16,174 nucleotides of DNA from an uncultured Bacteroidia bacterium (GTDB lineage Bacteria; Bacteroidota; Bacteroidia; Bacteroidales; UBA932): contig CACXHG010000205.1 in NCBI GenBank assembly GCA_902767355.1, forward strand, positions 1 to 16,174. The letters are read 5' to 3'. This document shows positions 1-8,492 of this stretch, piece after piece (position 1 is the first letter of the stretch; every line of letters begins with the position of its first letter). The position numbers and the translations under genes were made by a program. The notes below the pieces were generated by a model, which did no database searches, was not told the DNA's origin, and worked only from the letters and a program-made list of their open reading frames with translations.

Positions 1-1478
1 CAGCGCGGTGTAGATATTGCGAATCTCTTCGCTCTCGAAGGCGCGGTGCTCCATGGCCTTCTCCACATTCAGAATCTTACCCCTGAGCGGCAGGATGGCC
101 TGGAACATACGGTCGCGGCCGACCTTGGCCGTTCCACCTGCGGAGTCTCCCTCGACCAGGAAAATCTCGCACTGCTCGGGGTCGCGGCTGCTGCAGTCCG
201 CCAGTTTGCCGGGCAGGCCGGCGCCGGACATGACGGTCTTGCGCTGAACCAGCTCGCGGGCCTTGCGGGCGGCGTGGCGGGCCGTTGCGGCCAGAATCAC
301 CTTCTCCACAATCAGGCGGGCATCCTTGGGATGCTCTTCCAGATAGGCCTCAAGCGCCTGGCTCACTGCCGTGGACACAAGACCCATAACCTCGCTGTTG
401 CCCAGTTTGGTCTTGGTCTGGCCCTCGAACTGGGGCTCGGCCACCTTGACGGAGATGACGGCCGTCAGACCCTCACGGAAGTCGCTGGGGTCCAGGTCGA
501 ACTTGAGTTTCTCAAGGAAACCGTTTTTCTCTGCATAGTTCTTGAGGGTGGTGGTGAGACCGCGGCGGAAACCGCTCAGGTGAGTACCACCTTCTATGGT
601 ATTGATGTTATTGACATAGGAGTGTACATTCTCGGTAAATCCGGTGTTGTACTGCATAGCAATCTCGATGGGGATGACCTTGTCGGTTTCGAGATGGATG
701 GCGCTCTCGCAGAGCTTTTCGCGGTTGCTGTCCAGATAGTCGATGAATTCCACCAGACCCGTCTCGGAATAGAACACATCCGTGCGGGGCTCGGCAATGG
801 GGTTGCCCTCCTCGTCGGTGCGGGGGCGCTCGTCGCGCAGCGTCAGTCGCACGCCTTTGTTAAGGTAGGCCAGCTCGCGCAGACGGTCGGCGATGGTGTT
901 ATAATCATACACCGAAACCGAGAAAATCTCCGGGTCCGGATGGAAGGTGATGATGGTACCGGTGTCGGACGCGGGGCCTATCTCCTTGACACTGTAGAGC
1001 GGCTTGCCCTTGGAATATTCCTGCATAAAGGCCTTGCCCTCGCGGTGAATCTCTGCGGTCAGATGGTGGACAGCGCATTGACGCAACTGACGCCCACGCC
1101 GTGCAGACCGCCGGAAACCTTATAGCTGTTCTTGGAGAACTTACCTCCGGCGTGCAGCACCGTCAGCACCACCTCCAAGGCGGAACGATGCTCTTTTTCG
1201 TGCATACCCACGGGAATACCGCGGCCGTTGTCGCTCACGCGTATGGAATTGCCTTCCAGTATGGAAACTTCTACATCTGTACAGAAACCGGCCAGCGCCT
1301 CGTCTATAGAGTTGTCCACCACCTCATAAACCAGATGATGGAAACCGCGGGCCGAAACATCGCCGATATACATTGACGGCCTTTTACGCACAGCCTCAAG
1401 CCCTTCGAGGACCTGGATACTGTCGGCCGAATAATTCTCTGCTTCTTGATTCTTAAGTGCTTCTTCTTGCTGTGTCAT
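1..1478 (-). CDS. gyrB: DNA gyrase subunit B, 5' part, interrupted by a one-base frameshift
   Basis: ATPase subunit of the essential topoisomerase that introduces negative supercoils. The first ~140 residues contain the GHKL ATPase motifs: VVDNSIDEALAG, SDNGRGIPV and VSGGLHGVGVSCVNALS. The frame then hits TGA at about 1061. Adding one G to the GG at 1065-1066 (plus strand) restores NALSTHL, the usual family sequence, and an uninterrupted frame to base 1. That second part includes the YVNNINTIEGGTH transducer region, GLPGKLADC and the Toprim motif FLVEGDSAGG, and runs off the window. The start was set at the ATG at 1478 (MTQQEEALKN). An in-frame ATG at 1496 lies only one base after a -7 promoter element, so the transcript probably begins beyond it. 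The outer-membrane barrel gene ends 52 bp upstream of the 1496 ATG. A single defect in an essential gene points to an assembly or sequencing error more than to a true pseudogene. Identity is very secure. Confidence 0.95.
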
Positions 1479-1481
1479 ATC

Positions 1482-1509
1482 TTCGTATCTAATCATACAA
1501 AGATACGAA
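1482..1509. repeat. Inverted repeat over the gyrB promoter and start region
   Basis: Perfect 9-bp arms, TTCGTATCT at 1482-1490 and AGATACGAA at 1501-1509, separated by 10 bp. It covers the -7 element, the presumed transcription start and the first in-frame ATG of gyrB. It could be an operator or an mRNA 5' hairpin. A 9-bp inverted repeat can occur by chance about once in a window of this size, so only its position makes it notable. Confidence 0.5.
1498..1505 (-). promoter_or_regulatory. -7 promoter element of gyrB
   Basis: Reads TATCTTTG on the minus strand, a full match to the Bacteroidetes sigma-ABfr -7 consensus TAnnTTTG. I see no good TTG at the expected -33 distance. Transcription would start at about 1491-1494, which favours the gyrB start codon at 1478 over 1496. 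Confidence 0.5.
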
Positions 1510-1548
1510 AAAACAACGGAAAAACCTCGGGAAAAAGTCCTTTAAACG

Positions 1549-3192
1549 CTAAAAATTGATGCGCAGGCCACCGCCCAGGTTCCGGGGCAACTCGGGGATC
1601 GCGTAGAAGCGGTAATTGGCATTGTCCAGTAAGTTGCCGCCCTTGAGATAAACTGCAAAATGGCGGTTGATAACCCCGGTTATCACGACGGAGAGGTCGG
1701 AATAATCGGGAATCTCCTTGCCCCAGCTCTGCCTCGGGCTCTGATAGGTGTAGGCCGCATTCAGGAACAGCCGGCGCTTGAGATTGTACTCCATCGAGGC
1801 CTCGAACTGCCACTGGGGCACCATATTCACAGCCTCCTCGGTGCCCGTGTAGGCATTGTTATGGACCAGGTTGCCGCTTATGGTAAGGTCCTTGGACTTC
1901 CAGGAAGTCTCGAAACCAAGCTGGGTCACCGCATAGTTGGAATACACGGGGAGCAGAATCGGCAGGCCGGTCTCCACGAAACTGGTGGCGAACTGCATCT
2001 TGTTGCTGTAATTGTTGTAGGCCACAAACGGAGCAAAGGCAAACCTTCCGGCAATGATGCTTTCGATGGAGATCTTGCTCTCCAGGTTGCGGATGCCGAT
2101 GGCGTCGGATGCCGCATTTTCTTTACCTCCAAGGCCGTTGCAAAGCCAGGGGGCATCGTAGATATAGTCCACCAGGGAGTTGAGCTCGTTGCCGCCGGAC
2201 AGCACCCCGCGCAGCCAGAGGGTATTCCTGAGCAATTCTACCTTGACGTCAAGCTCCGGATGAATGGTGGTGGCGGCATCGTCGGCAATGTATTTATTGC
2301 CAAAGCGGGCGCCGGCGCGAATCTTGAAGAATTTCTGGGCATACTCGTAGGTCGGCACAAACTCCAGCAGGCCCACGTTTACCTTGTTGTCATCCCGCCC
2401 GGAGATGGCGTTCTGATAAATCATGTCCACATATAGCCGGTGCTTGTCGAAAGAAGAGCCTATGGTGCCCCGTACCGACATCTTGGAGTTGGTATAGAGA
2501 GTATCCATAGCTGCAAGGCCGCTCAGGCTTTTGCCTGCCAGGACATAGTTGAAATCCAGATTGTAATACACCTCGCCCTCCTTGGGGTTGGCGCTGGCCA
2601 CGTTAAAATCCAGGGCCATCGAGTTGATGCCGTGATTCAACTGGTTGCCGTGGTATTCATCGGAATATGCATCGGTCTTGTAATCCAGCATCAGAGTCAT
2701 CTCGCCGGTGTTCCAGGCATGTTTGAGACCGGCGCTCAGATCGGCTTTGAGGCGGCCGGCGCCAAGCGCTTTCTCCTCTCCCAGATAATCCAGATCGCAG
2801 GCAGCGGCGTTGACATCGGCGTTGATGCCTATGTTGAGCCTGGGCCGGGTGACCAGCTGCGAACGCAGCAGCAGCTCCGGAGCAAACGGGAACTGGCTTC
2901 CCACCTGGGCCATGACCACGGGCGGGCGGCGGCGCACCACCTTCTGGATGCTGTCGGTCTGATAAGGAGAGAACTCGTACAGGTCGGTATAGGGGCGGTC
3001 GAATATGGAGTAGTCGAAATCCACGTCGAACTTCTGCAGGGAGTCCGCCACGCTGTTGTCGTTTATCTGGGGGCGTTCTATATCCGCTATATTAACCTTG
3101 TAGTGCCGGCTGACCTCCACGGTGGGGTCAATCTGGGCATACACTGCGCCGCAAAGCAACAACGCTGCGGCTATAGTCAATATCTTTTTCAT
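1549..3192 (-). CDS. Outer-membrane beta-barrel protein, TonB-receptor-like but without a plug
   Basis: 547 residues, about a TonB-dependent receptor barrel in length. Residues 1-20 are a signal peptide (MKKILTIAAALLLCGAVYAQ). A proline/charge-rich stretch follows to about residue 100 (VVRRRPPVVMAQVGSQFPF). The rest alternates polar and hydrophobic residues as membrane beta-strands do, with repeated aromatic girdle patterns and a C-terminus GGGLRINF ending in Phe, typical of BAM substrates. I see no plug domain or TonB box, so active TonB transport is doubtful. Its ATG directly follows the TAG of the TPR gene (TAGATG), so the two are probably translationally coupled and act together at the outer membrane. 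A specific role cannot be read from the sequence. An alternative label is 'TonB-dependent receptor-like protein'. Confidence 0.8.
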   Translation of the reverse strand: MKKILTIAAALLLCGAVYAQIDPTVEVSRHYKVNIADIERPQINDNSVADSLQKFDVDFDYSIFDRPYTDLYEFSPYQTDSIQKVVRRRPPVVMAQVGSQFPFAPELLLRSQLVTRPRLNIGINADVNAAACDLDYLGEEKALGAGRLKADLSAGLKHAWNTGEMTLMLDYKTDAYSDEYHGNQLNHGINSMALDFNVASANPKEGEVYYNLDFNYVLAGKSLSGLAAMDTLYTNSKMSVRGTIGSSFDKHRLYVDMIYQNAISGRDDNKVNVGLLEFVPTYEYAQKFFKIRAGARFGNKYIADDAATTIHPELDVKVELLRNTLWLRGVLSGGNELNSLVDYIYDAPWLCNGLGGKENAASDAIGIRNLESKISIESIIAGRFAFAPFVAYNNYSNKMQFATSFVETGLPILLPVYSNYAVTQLGFETSWKSKDLTISGNLVHNNAYTGTEEAVNMVPQWQFEASMEYNLKRRLFLNAAYTYQSPRQSWGKEIPDYSDLSVVITGVINRHFAVYLKGGNLLDNANYRFYAIPELPRNLGGGLRINF

Positions 3193-6100
3193 CTACTTGC
3201 TTGATTTCTTGTTTTGTACCTTCAAAAGACGCATCTCGACCTGCTCCAGGACATCGTCCTGCTTGCCGGTGGACTTATAGTTGTCGGCTATGCTCTGCCA
3301 GGTGGCCTTGGCCTGCTCCCACTCTCCCCTGTCGGCGAAAGAGTCGCCCAGGGCGATGAAACTCTTGGCCAGCCAGTAAACCTGGTCGGTCTTCTTGTCG
3401 GAAAACTCATAGACCATGTTCTCCAACTCGGAGAAGTTGCCGGAGTTATAGGTGTCTTCTATCAGGATATACGCACTCTCGGCCCCGATGGCGTCATCTA
3501 CGTCCGACGACAGGTTTTTGAGCAGCGGCCTGGCTGCCTCGCGGTTGCCGAGCACTATGTAGCTCTTGGCGGTGATGTAGTCGGCCTGACGGAGCGCCGC
3601 GGGGTCATTGCTGCTCTGACGCAGCTTGTCAGCCTCCTTGATGGCCTTCATATAGTGGCGCCCGCCATACTCGGAGCGCATCACGCCCAGGTGAGCCCGC
3701 TGGAGGGTCTCGTCGCCGGCGGCTATCTCCAGAAGCCTGCCGTAGGCAGCCGAAGCCTTGTCCCAATGGCCGAGGTCGTAGTTTATATCGGCATAGCTGA
3801 GCGTCGCCGATTCGGTAAAATCGGCATGGGGGCCGGCGATCGCCTTCTCATAAGCATCGGACGCAAACTCCTTGCGGCCCGATTTGCGGTAGGCCTCCGC
3901 CATGTAGTAATAGGCTTTGGAAACATTGGCTCCCTCGGGATAATTCTCTATATATGAGCGCAGTGCGCGCACCGCCTCGGTATTCTTTCCGGAGAGGAAA
4001 ATCTGCTCTGCTGCATGGAAAATCATATCCTCCTTCTGGCCTTCGGTCTTGATGCCGGACATTCCGACCTTGTCCAGATAGGCCAGATATTCCGACGGCC
4101 GGTTCTGCAGCTCATAGATGCTCTCCATGCCGGCGAGGGCGTTGCGGGCCTCTTCGCTGCGGGGCAGCTGACGGACCACCTTGTCGTAATAAGAAATCGC
4201 CTGCTGATAATTGCCGGCGTTGGAGTTGATCATGGCCATCTCCAGCAGCGACTTGCCGTAATAGAGGCTGTCGCGGGAGTTGATCAGCTCGCCGAACACC
4301 CCTTTGGCTTTTTCGCTCTTGCCCTGCTGCACATAGCTGCGGCCCAGCTCAAAGAGCGTCATGTTGTAGAGCGGCGAATTGCGGTTCTGCCTGATCGCCG
4401 ACTCCAGCACGGTCTGTTTCTTTGTCTCGTTGCCTGACAGGCCGTAGGCCAGCGAAGCCTGATACCAGGGATACAGGTCGCCATCGGTATATTGACGGGC
4501 CACCCGCTCGTATTCGCGGGCGGCGTCGCCATACTTGTTCTGCATGAAATACGAGTCGGCCAGCCGCACCCCGGCATCCTTGTCGAGGGTCGCGCCGTGC
4601 TCCAGCGAACTGTCCAGATACTGCCTGAAGTAGTTGGTGCTGGAAGCGAAGTCGCCCAGCTTGAAGTGGGTGTAGCCCAGATTGTAGTTGAGCTGGTCGC
4701 CCAGTTCGGTGGCCATGAACGAAGGCGTCATCAGCAGCGAATTCTGACCGTTCAGGGCCGCCTTGTAATTGCCCAGGTGGTAGTCGCAGTCGGCCAGATA
4801 GAACTTTGCCACATTGGTGGTCATCTGGTTCGCATCCAGCCCCACTGCCTCTTCCAGAAGTGAGGCCGCGCTGCGGTAGCCGCCGTTGTTTATCAGTTCC
4901 ACGGCGCGCAGCAGCAGGGCCTTCTGCAGGTTTGAGCGGTCGGCCGCGGTGGGTTTGCCTATCCGGTGGAGGGCTTCGATAGCGCCCTCGTAATCCTTGT
5001 CAGCCAGCGAAGATGCCGCCACATAGGAATCTATTATATCGTCTTTGCCGCTCTTGGGATAGCGCTCCACATATTTGCGGAAAACCGACATGTCAGAATT
5101 GACGTCGAAGCTTAGCTTGGCATAATTGAACAGCGCGTCTTCCTTGACCATGGGGTCGAAGTCGAGCTCCGAGGCCAGCTGGAAGGATTCCAGCGCCGAG
5201 ACCTTGTTGCGGCGCTGCAGATAGCAGTTGCCAAGGTAATAATATGCGCTCTGGCCGATGGCGTCGGTGCTGCCGGCCACCTCGCCCAGGGCATCGACCG
5301 CTGCGTTTATGTCGCCCAGCGAGTATGCCAGCACGCCATAGAAATAGCGGTCCTTGCGGGTCACGTTTATCCCGGAAGCGAGATACTGCTTCAGGTGGCG
5401 CATCGCCTCGTGGTTGTCGCCCTTGCCAAAGTAGGACTCGGCCACCATGCGGCTCAGGTCAGCCTTCTGCTGCTTGTTGGCAGAGGCGTAGAGCTTGGGA
5501 CCGTTTTCTATGGTATAGTCGTAGTCCTTCATCATGAAGCGGCACTCGACCATATAGTAGTCCGACAGCTGGGTGAAGCGGGAGTCCTTCCGGGCCACCT
5601 CGAAATAGGCATAGGCATCTTCGAAACGCTTCTCCAGATAGTTCACATAGCCGGAATAGTATATGGCGGGATAGGTATATTGCGACTGGGGCCGCCCGAT
5701 CACCTTCTGGAAGCCTTCCAGGGCGGCATCGTACTTTCCGGCGTAGATGCTGCAATAAGACTTCTTGAAATAGAAGGGGGTCAGGGCGCTGCGGTAGAGA
5801 TGGCCGGGCTGTATGCGCTCGTACATCATCAGCGCCTCGTTGTATTCCTGGCTGTCGAACTTGGCGTCCGCCAGGTTCATCTTGAGCACCGCCAGCTGCG
5901 GGTCGTTGGGAAAATCCACCTCCAGGTTTCTCACCAGCCCGTCCACATCGCTGCGGCCCAAGGCTATGGCGCACATGATCTTGTTGGCCATGACTTCGGA
6001 ATAAAGCAGCGAACGCTTGTCCGGCAGGTCTGCGGCAAGCTCGTCCAAATCCTTTTCGGCGGAAACATACATCCCGCTGTTATACAACTCCTTGGCACGT

Positions 6101-6207
6101 TCCAGCCGCTCGGCATAAGTTTCGTTGCCAAGCACCTGTGCTCCAGAGCGTTGTGCGAAAGGCAGCATCAGCAGCACAATCGCGGATATCATTAGTTTTT
6201 TACGCAT
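3193..6207 (-). CDS. Large exported tetratricopeptide-repeat protein
   Basis: 1004 residues from the ATG at 6207; a TTG two codons upstream is in frame but less likely. Residues 1-24 are a signal peptide (MRKKLMISAIVLLMLPFAQR, cut after SGAQ). The remainder is nearly continuous helical repeats of TPR type, with signatures such as GMYVSAEKDLDEL, GKYDAALEGFQKV, YYYLGNCYLQRRNKVSALES, GKSEKAKGVFGELI and GNYQQAISYYDKVV. It therefore forms a long periplasmic superhelical scaffold. There is no lipobox and no catalytic domain. It ends basic (VQNKKSSK). It abuts the barrel gene downstream and is divergent from ftsE, 38 bp away. The arrangement suggests a periplasmic partner of the barrel, perhaps in envelope assembly or division, but that is inference. 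Confidence 0.88.
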   Translation of the reverse strand: MRKKLMISAIVLLMLPFAQRSGAQVLGNETYAERLERAKELYNSGMYVSAEKDLDELAADLPDKRSLLYSEVMANKIMCAIALGRSDVDGLVRNLEVDFPNDPQLAVLKMNLADAKFDSQEYNEALMMYERIQPGHLYRSALTPFYFKKSYCSIYAGKYDAALEGFQKVIGRPQSQYTYPAIYYSGYVNYLEKRFEDAYAYFEVARKDSRFTQLSDYYMVECRFMMKDYDYTIENGPKLYASANKQQKADLSRMVAESYFGKGDNHEAMRHLKQYLASGINVTRKDRYFYGVLAYSLGDINAAVDALGEVAGSTDAIGQSAYYYLGNCYLQRRNKVSALESFQLASELDFDPMVKEDALFNYAKLSFDVNSDMSVFRKYVERYPKSGKDDIIDSYVAASSLADKDYEGAIEALHRIGKPTAADRSNLQKALLLRAVELINNGGYRSAASLLEEAVGLDANQMTTNVAKFYLADCDYHLGNYKAALNGQNSLLMTPSFMATELGDQLNYNLGYTHFKLGDFASSTNYFRQYLDSSLEHGATLDKDAGVRLADSYFMQNKYGDAAREYERVARQYTDGDLYPWYQASLAYGLSGNETKKQTVLESAIRQNRNSPLYNMTLFELGRSYVQQGKSEKAKGVFGELINSRDSLYYGKSLLEMAMINSNAGNYQQAISYYDKVVRQLPRSEEARNALAGMESIYELQNRPSEYLAYLDKVGMSGIKTEGQKEDMIFHAAEQIFLSGKNTEAVRALRSYIENYPEGANVSKAYYYMAEAYRKSGRKEFASDAYEKAIAGPHADFTESATLSYADINYDLGHWDKASAAYGRLLEIAAGDETLQRAHLGVMRSEYGGRHYMKAIKEADKLRQSSNDPAALRQADYITAKSYIVLGNREAARPLLKNLSSDVDDAIGAESAYILIEDTYNSGNFSELENMVYEFSDKKTDQVYWLAKSFIALGDSFADRGEWEQAKATWQSIADNYKSTGKQDDVLEQVEMRLLKVQNKKSSK

Positions 6208-6245
6208 GCCCAAAATTAATCCAATTTTTCTAAATTTGCCTTACT
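6208..6245. promoter_or_regulatory. Divergent promoters for the TPR gene and ftsE
   Basis: The 38 bp between the two start codons hold a -7-type TAnnTTTG box on each strand: TAATTTTG at 6218-6211 (minus, toward the TPR gene) and TAAATTTG at 6231-6238 (plus, toward ftsE). The boxes lie 3 and 7 bases before the respective ATGs, so both mRNAs would be nearly or fully leaderless. Neither has a recognisable -33 TTG, and AT-rich sequence makes chance matches easier. Confidence 0.45.
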
Positions 6246-6956
6246 ATGGATGACAATACACCTCTGATCGAATTCTCGCACGTCGATATCAACAACGGCG
6301 ACAGCCTGGTTATCGCCGACCTCAACTTTGTCCTGAACCGGGGCGACTTTGTCTATCTTACCGGCAGGGTCGGCAGCGGCAAGACCTCTATCCTGCGGTC
6401 TTTCACAGCGGAGAACCGCGTAAACACGGGCAAGGCCCGCGTGGGCGAATTCAACCTCATAGGCATTAAACGCAAGCAAATACCATACCTAAGGCGCTCC
6501 CTGGGCGTAGTGTTCCAGGACTTCCAGCTGCTAATGGACCGCACCGTAGAGGAAAATCTGGACTTCGTGCTGCGCAGCACCGACTGGAAAGACAAGGCGG
6601 AGCGCAAGGCGCGCATCAGCGAGGTTCTCTCAGAGGTCGGCCTGACCAGCAAGGCCCACAAGATGCCCCACCAGCTCTCCGGCGGCGAGCAGCAGCGCGT
6701 GGCCATAGCCCGGGCCCTGCTGAACAAGCCGGAGGTGATACTGGCCGACGAGCCCACCGGCAACCTGGACAACGAGACCACTGCCGGCATTATGGACCTG
6801 CTCAGGAGCATCAACAGGGAGCGGGAAACGGCAATGGTCATAGTGACGCACAACACCGCCTTGCTGAGCAAATATCCTGGCCGCGTGTTCGTGTGCCAGA
6901 ACAACAGTTGCCACGAGATAGTCACGGAGCAGGAGATCATCGATCTGGATTTCTAA
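6246..6956 (+). CDS. ftsE: Cell-division ABC transporter ATPase FtsE
   Basis: 236-residue ABC ATPase, the cytoplasmic half of FtsEX, which couples division to peptidoglycan hydrolase activation. Visible motifs: Walker A GRVGSGKT at 40-47, Q-loop with Q91 in VVFQDFQLL, signature LSGGEQQRVAIARAL from 144, Walker B VILADEPTGNLD from 164, and switch His202 in VIVTHN. Length and the 'FQDFQLL' and 'VEENLDFVLR' segments fit FtsE better than a lipoprotein-release ATPase (LolD), but the two families are close. No ftsX is adjacent; in Bacteroidetes it is often elsewhere. nth begins 6 bp downstream, so the two are probably cotranscribed. Confidence 0.85.
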   Translation: MDDNTPLIEFSHVDINNGDSLVIADLNFVLNRGDFVYLTGRVGSGKTSILRSFTAENRVNTGKARVGEFNLIGIKRKQIPYLRRSLGVVFQDFQLLMDRTVEENLDFVLRSTDWKDKAERKARISEVLSEVGLTSKAHKMPHQLSGGEQQRVAIARALLNKPEVILADEPTGNLDNETTAGIMDLLRSINRERETAMVIVTHNTALLSKYPGRVFVCQNNSCHEIVTEQEIIDLDF

Positions 6957-6962
6957 GGCTTT

Positions 6963-7601
6963 ATGAAAAAGATATATGCAGATGTAGTGGGCTGGTTCGA
7001 GCAGAACATGCCCGTTGCCAAGCCGGAGCTGCACTTCGCGAACCCCTGGCAGCTGCTGGTGGCGGTCATACTGTCGGCCCAGTGCACCGACAAGCGGGTG
7101 AACATGGTGACCCCCGCCCTGTTCGGGGCCTACCCCACGGCAGAAGCCATGGCGGCGGCTACTTTCGACCAGGTCCTGCCCTACATCAAGTCCGTCTCCT
7201 ACCCCAACAGCAAGACGCAGCACCTGATAGATGCCGCCAGGATGCTGGTCAGCGACTTCGGCGGCGAGGTGCCGGACGATGTGCAGCTGCTGCAGAAACT
7301 GCCCGGAGTGGGCCGCAAGACCGCCAACGTGGTCACCAGCGTGCTCTGGGACAATCCGGTGATTGCCGTGGACACCCACGTCTTCAGGGTTGCGCGCCGC
7401 CTTGGCCTTAGCCGAGGCACCACCCCGCTTGCCGTGGAAAAAGACCTGACGGCCAATATCCCGGCCGAGAAACGGCCCACGGCGCACCACTGGCTCATAC
7501 TGCACGGCCGCTACGTGTGCAAGGCCCTCAAGCCGCAGTGCGCAAAATGCGGCCTGGCCCCCTTCTGCGCCGAATACAAGAAAAACCATGGCGCAAGCTA
7601 G
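6963..7601 (+). CDS. nth: Endonuclease III, DNA glycosylase/AP lyase
   Basis: 212 residues, normal for Nth, which excises oxidised pyrimidines in base-excision repair. The helix-hairpin-helix LPGVGRKTANVV starts at 113 and carries the Schiff-base lysine K119. The catalytic aspartate D137 sits in IAVDTHVFRV. Four cysteines at 186, 193, 196 and 202 form the C-x6-C-x2-C-x5-C [4Fe-4S] ligand set. The early motif LLVAVILSAQCTDKRVN is also typical. It follows ftsE by 6 bp and its last 14 bases overlap the start of xerD, indicating a single transcript with translational coupling. Confidence 0.96.
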   Translation: MKKIYADVVGWFEQNMPVAKPELHFANPWQLLVAVILSAQCTDKRVNMVTPALFGAYPTAEAMAAATFDQVLPYIKSVSYPNSKTQHLIDAARMLVSDFGGEVPDDVQLLQKLPGVGRKTANVVTSVLWDNPVIAVDTHVFRVARRLGLSRGTTPLAVEKDLTANIPAEKRPTAHHWLILHGRYVCKALKPQCAKCGLAPFCAEYKKNHGAS

Positions 7602-8490
7602 CTTCACCGATATCCTTGCCGACTACCGCTCTTTCCTGCGCTTCGAGCGGAGCATGTCGCCCAACACCATAGAGAGCTACTCGTCCGACGTGGCCCGCAT
7701 GCTGACGTTTCTGGCAGAAAGCGATGTGCCGGCCCCCGAAAAAGCCAGCGGCGACGACCTGTGCCGGTATATAGGCTTTCTGGCAGGGAACGACATCTCC
7801 AAGCGGAGCCAGGCCCGCGCCATCAGCTCCATAAAATCTTTCTACGACTCTCTGGTGCGCGAAGGCCGGCTCGACGCCTCGCCCTGCGACATGCTGGATT
7901 CGCCAAAAATGCAGCAATACCTGCCGGTGGTGCTCAGCGTAGAAGAGGTCGAGGCCATACTCAATTCAGTGGATCTGAGCAAGAAAGAAGGCCACCGCAA
8001 CCGCGCCATGTTGGAGATGCTCTACTCCTGCGGACTGCGCGTGAGCGAGCTTATAAACCTCAGAATCAGCGACCTTTTCTTCGATGAAGGTTTCATACGG
8101 GTTCTGGGCAAGGGCAGCAAGCAGCGGCTTATTCCCGTGGGCGAATATGCCGTCAAGGCCGTTAACCTGTATCTGGACCAGCGCCGCACCCTGCCCGTGG
8201 CACGCGGCTTCGAAGATACGCTCTTCCTGAACCGCCGCGGCCGCAGCCTCACCCGCCAGATGATATTCACCATCGTAAACGAGCAGGCCGCGGCCGCCGG
8301 CATCGGCAAGAAAATCTCGCCCCACACCTTCCGCCACTCCTTCGCCACCCATCTGGTAGAAAACGGCGCCGACCTGCGCGTGGTCCAGCAGATGCTCGGC
8401 CACGAATCCATCCTCACCACAGAAATCTACACCCACATCGACACCGCCAAGTGGCAGGAATCCATCCTCAAATACCACCCGGAGCGGTAA
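7588..8490 (+). CDS. xerD: Site-specific tyrosine recombinase XerD
   Basis: 300 residues, the standard XerC/D length; resolves chromosome dimers at dif with XerC under FtsK control. N-terminal SAM-like core-binding domain about 1-105 (LRFERSMSPNTIESYSSDV). The C-terminal catalytic domain carries the full set R151 (SCGLRVSEL), K175 (LGKGSKQRL), H246 and R249 (SPHTFRHSFATHL), H272 (MLGHES) and nucleophile Y281 (TEIYTHID). The start codon lies within nth (14-bp overlap). XerD is preferred over XerC because of the nth-linked context and the PHTFRHSFATHLVENGADL block, but the two paralogues are hard to separate by eye. It converges on the next gene with 2 bp between stop codons. Confidence 0.92.
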   Translation: MAQASFTDILADYRSFLRFERSMSPNTIESYSSDVARMLTFLAESDVPAPEKASGDDLCRYIGFLAGNDISKRSQARAISSIKSFYDSLVREGRLDASPCDMLDSPKMQQYLPVVLSVEEVEAILNSVDLSKKEGHRNRAMLEMLYSCGLRVSELINLRISDLFFDEGFIRVLGKGSKQRLIPVGEYAVKAVNLYLDQRRTLPVARGFEDTLFLNRRGRSLTRQMIFTIVNEQAAAAGIGKKISPHTFRHSFATHLVENGADLRVVQQMLGHESILTTEIYTHIDTAKWQESILKYHPER

Positions 8491-8492
8491 TC

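Noticed and set aside
46..1125. Long plus-strand open frame opposite gyrB
   Set aside because: GC-rich antisense shadow of gyrB; no domain, promoter or sensible composition, while the minus strand encodes conserved gyrase motifs.
1660..6195. Several plus-strand open frames of 140-266 codons opposite the barrel and TPR genes
   Set aside because: Their low-complexity His/Val/Gly/Leu-rich content is what antisense of GC-rich coding sequence gives; the minus-strand genes explain the region fully.
6630..7607. 325-codon minus-strand open frame opposite ftsE and nth
   Set aside because: Shadow of nth and ftsE, whose catalytic motifs are complete on the plus strand.
7588..8490. Phage or integron integrase marking a mobile element
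   Set aside because: Length, motifs and the ftsE-nth context fit the chromosomal housekeeping recombinase XerD; no attachment sites or phage genes nearby.
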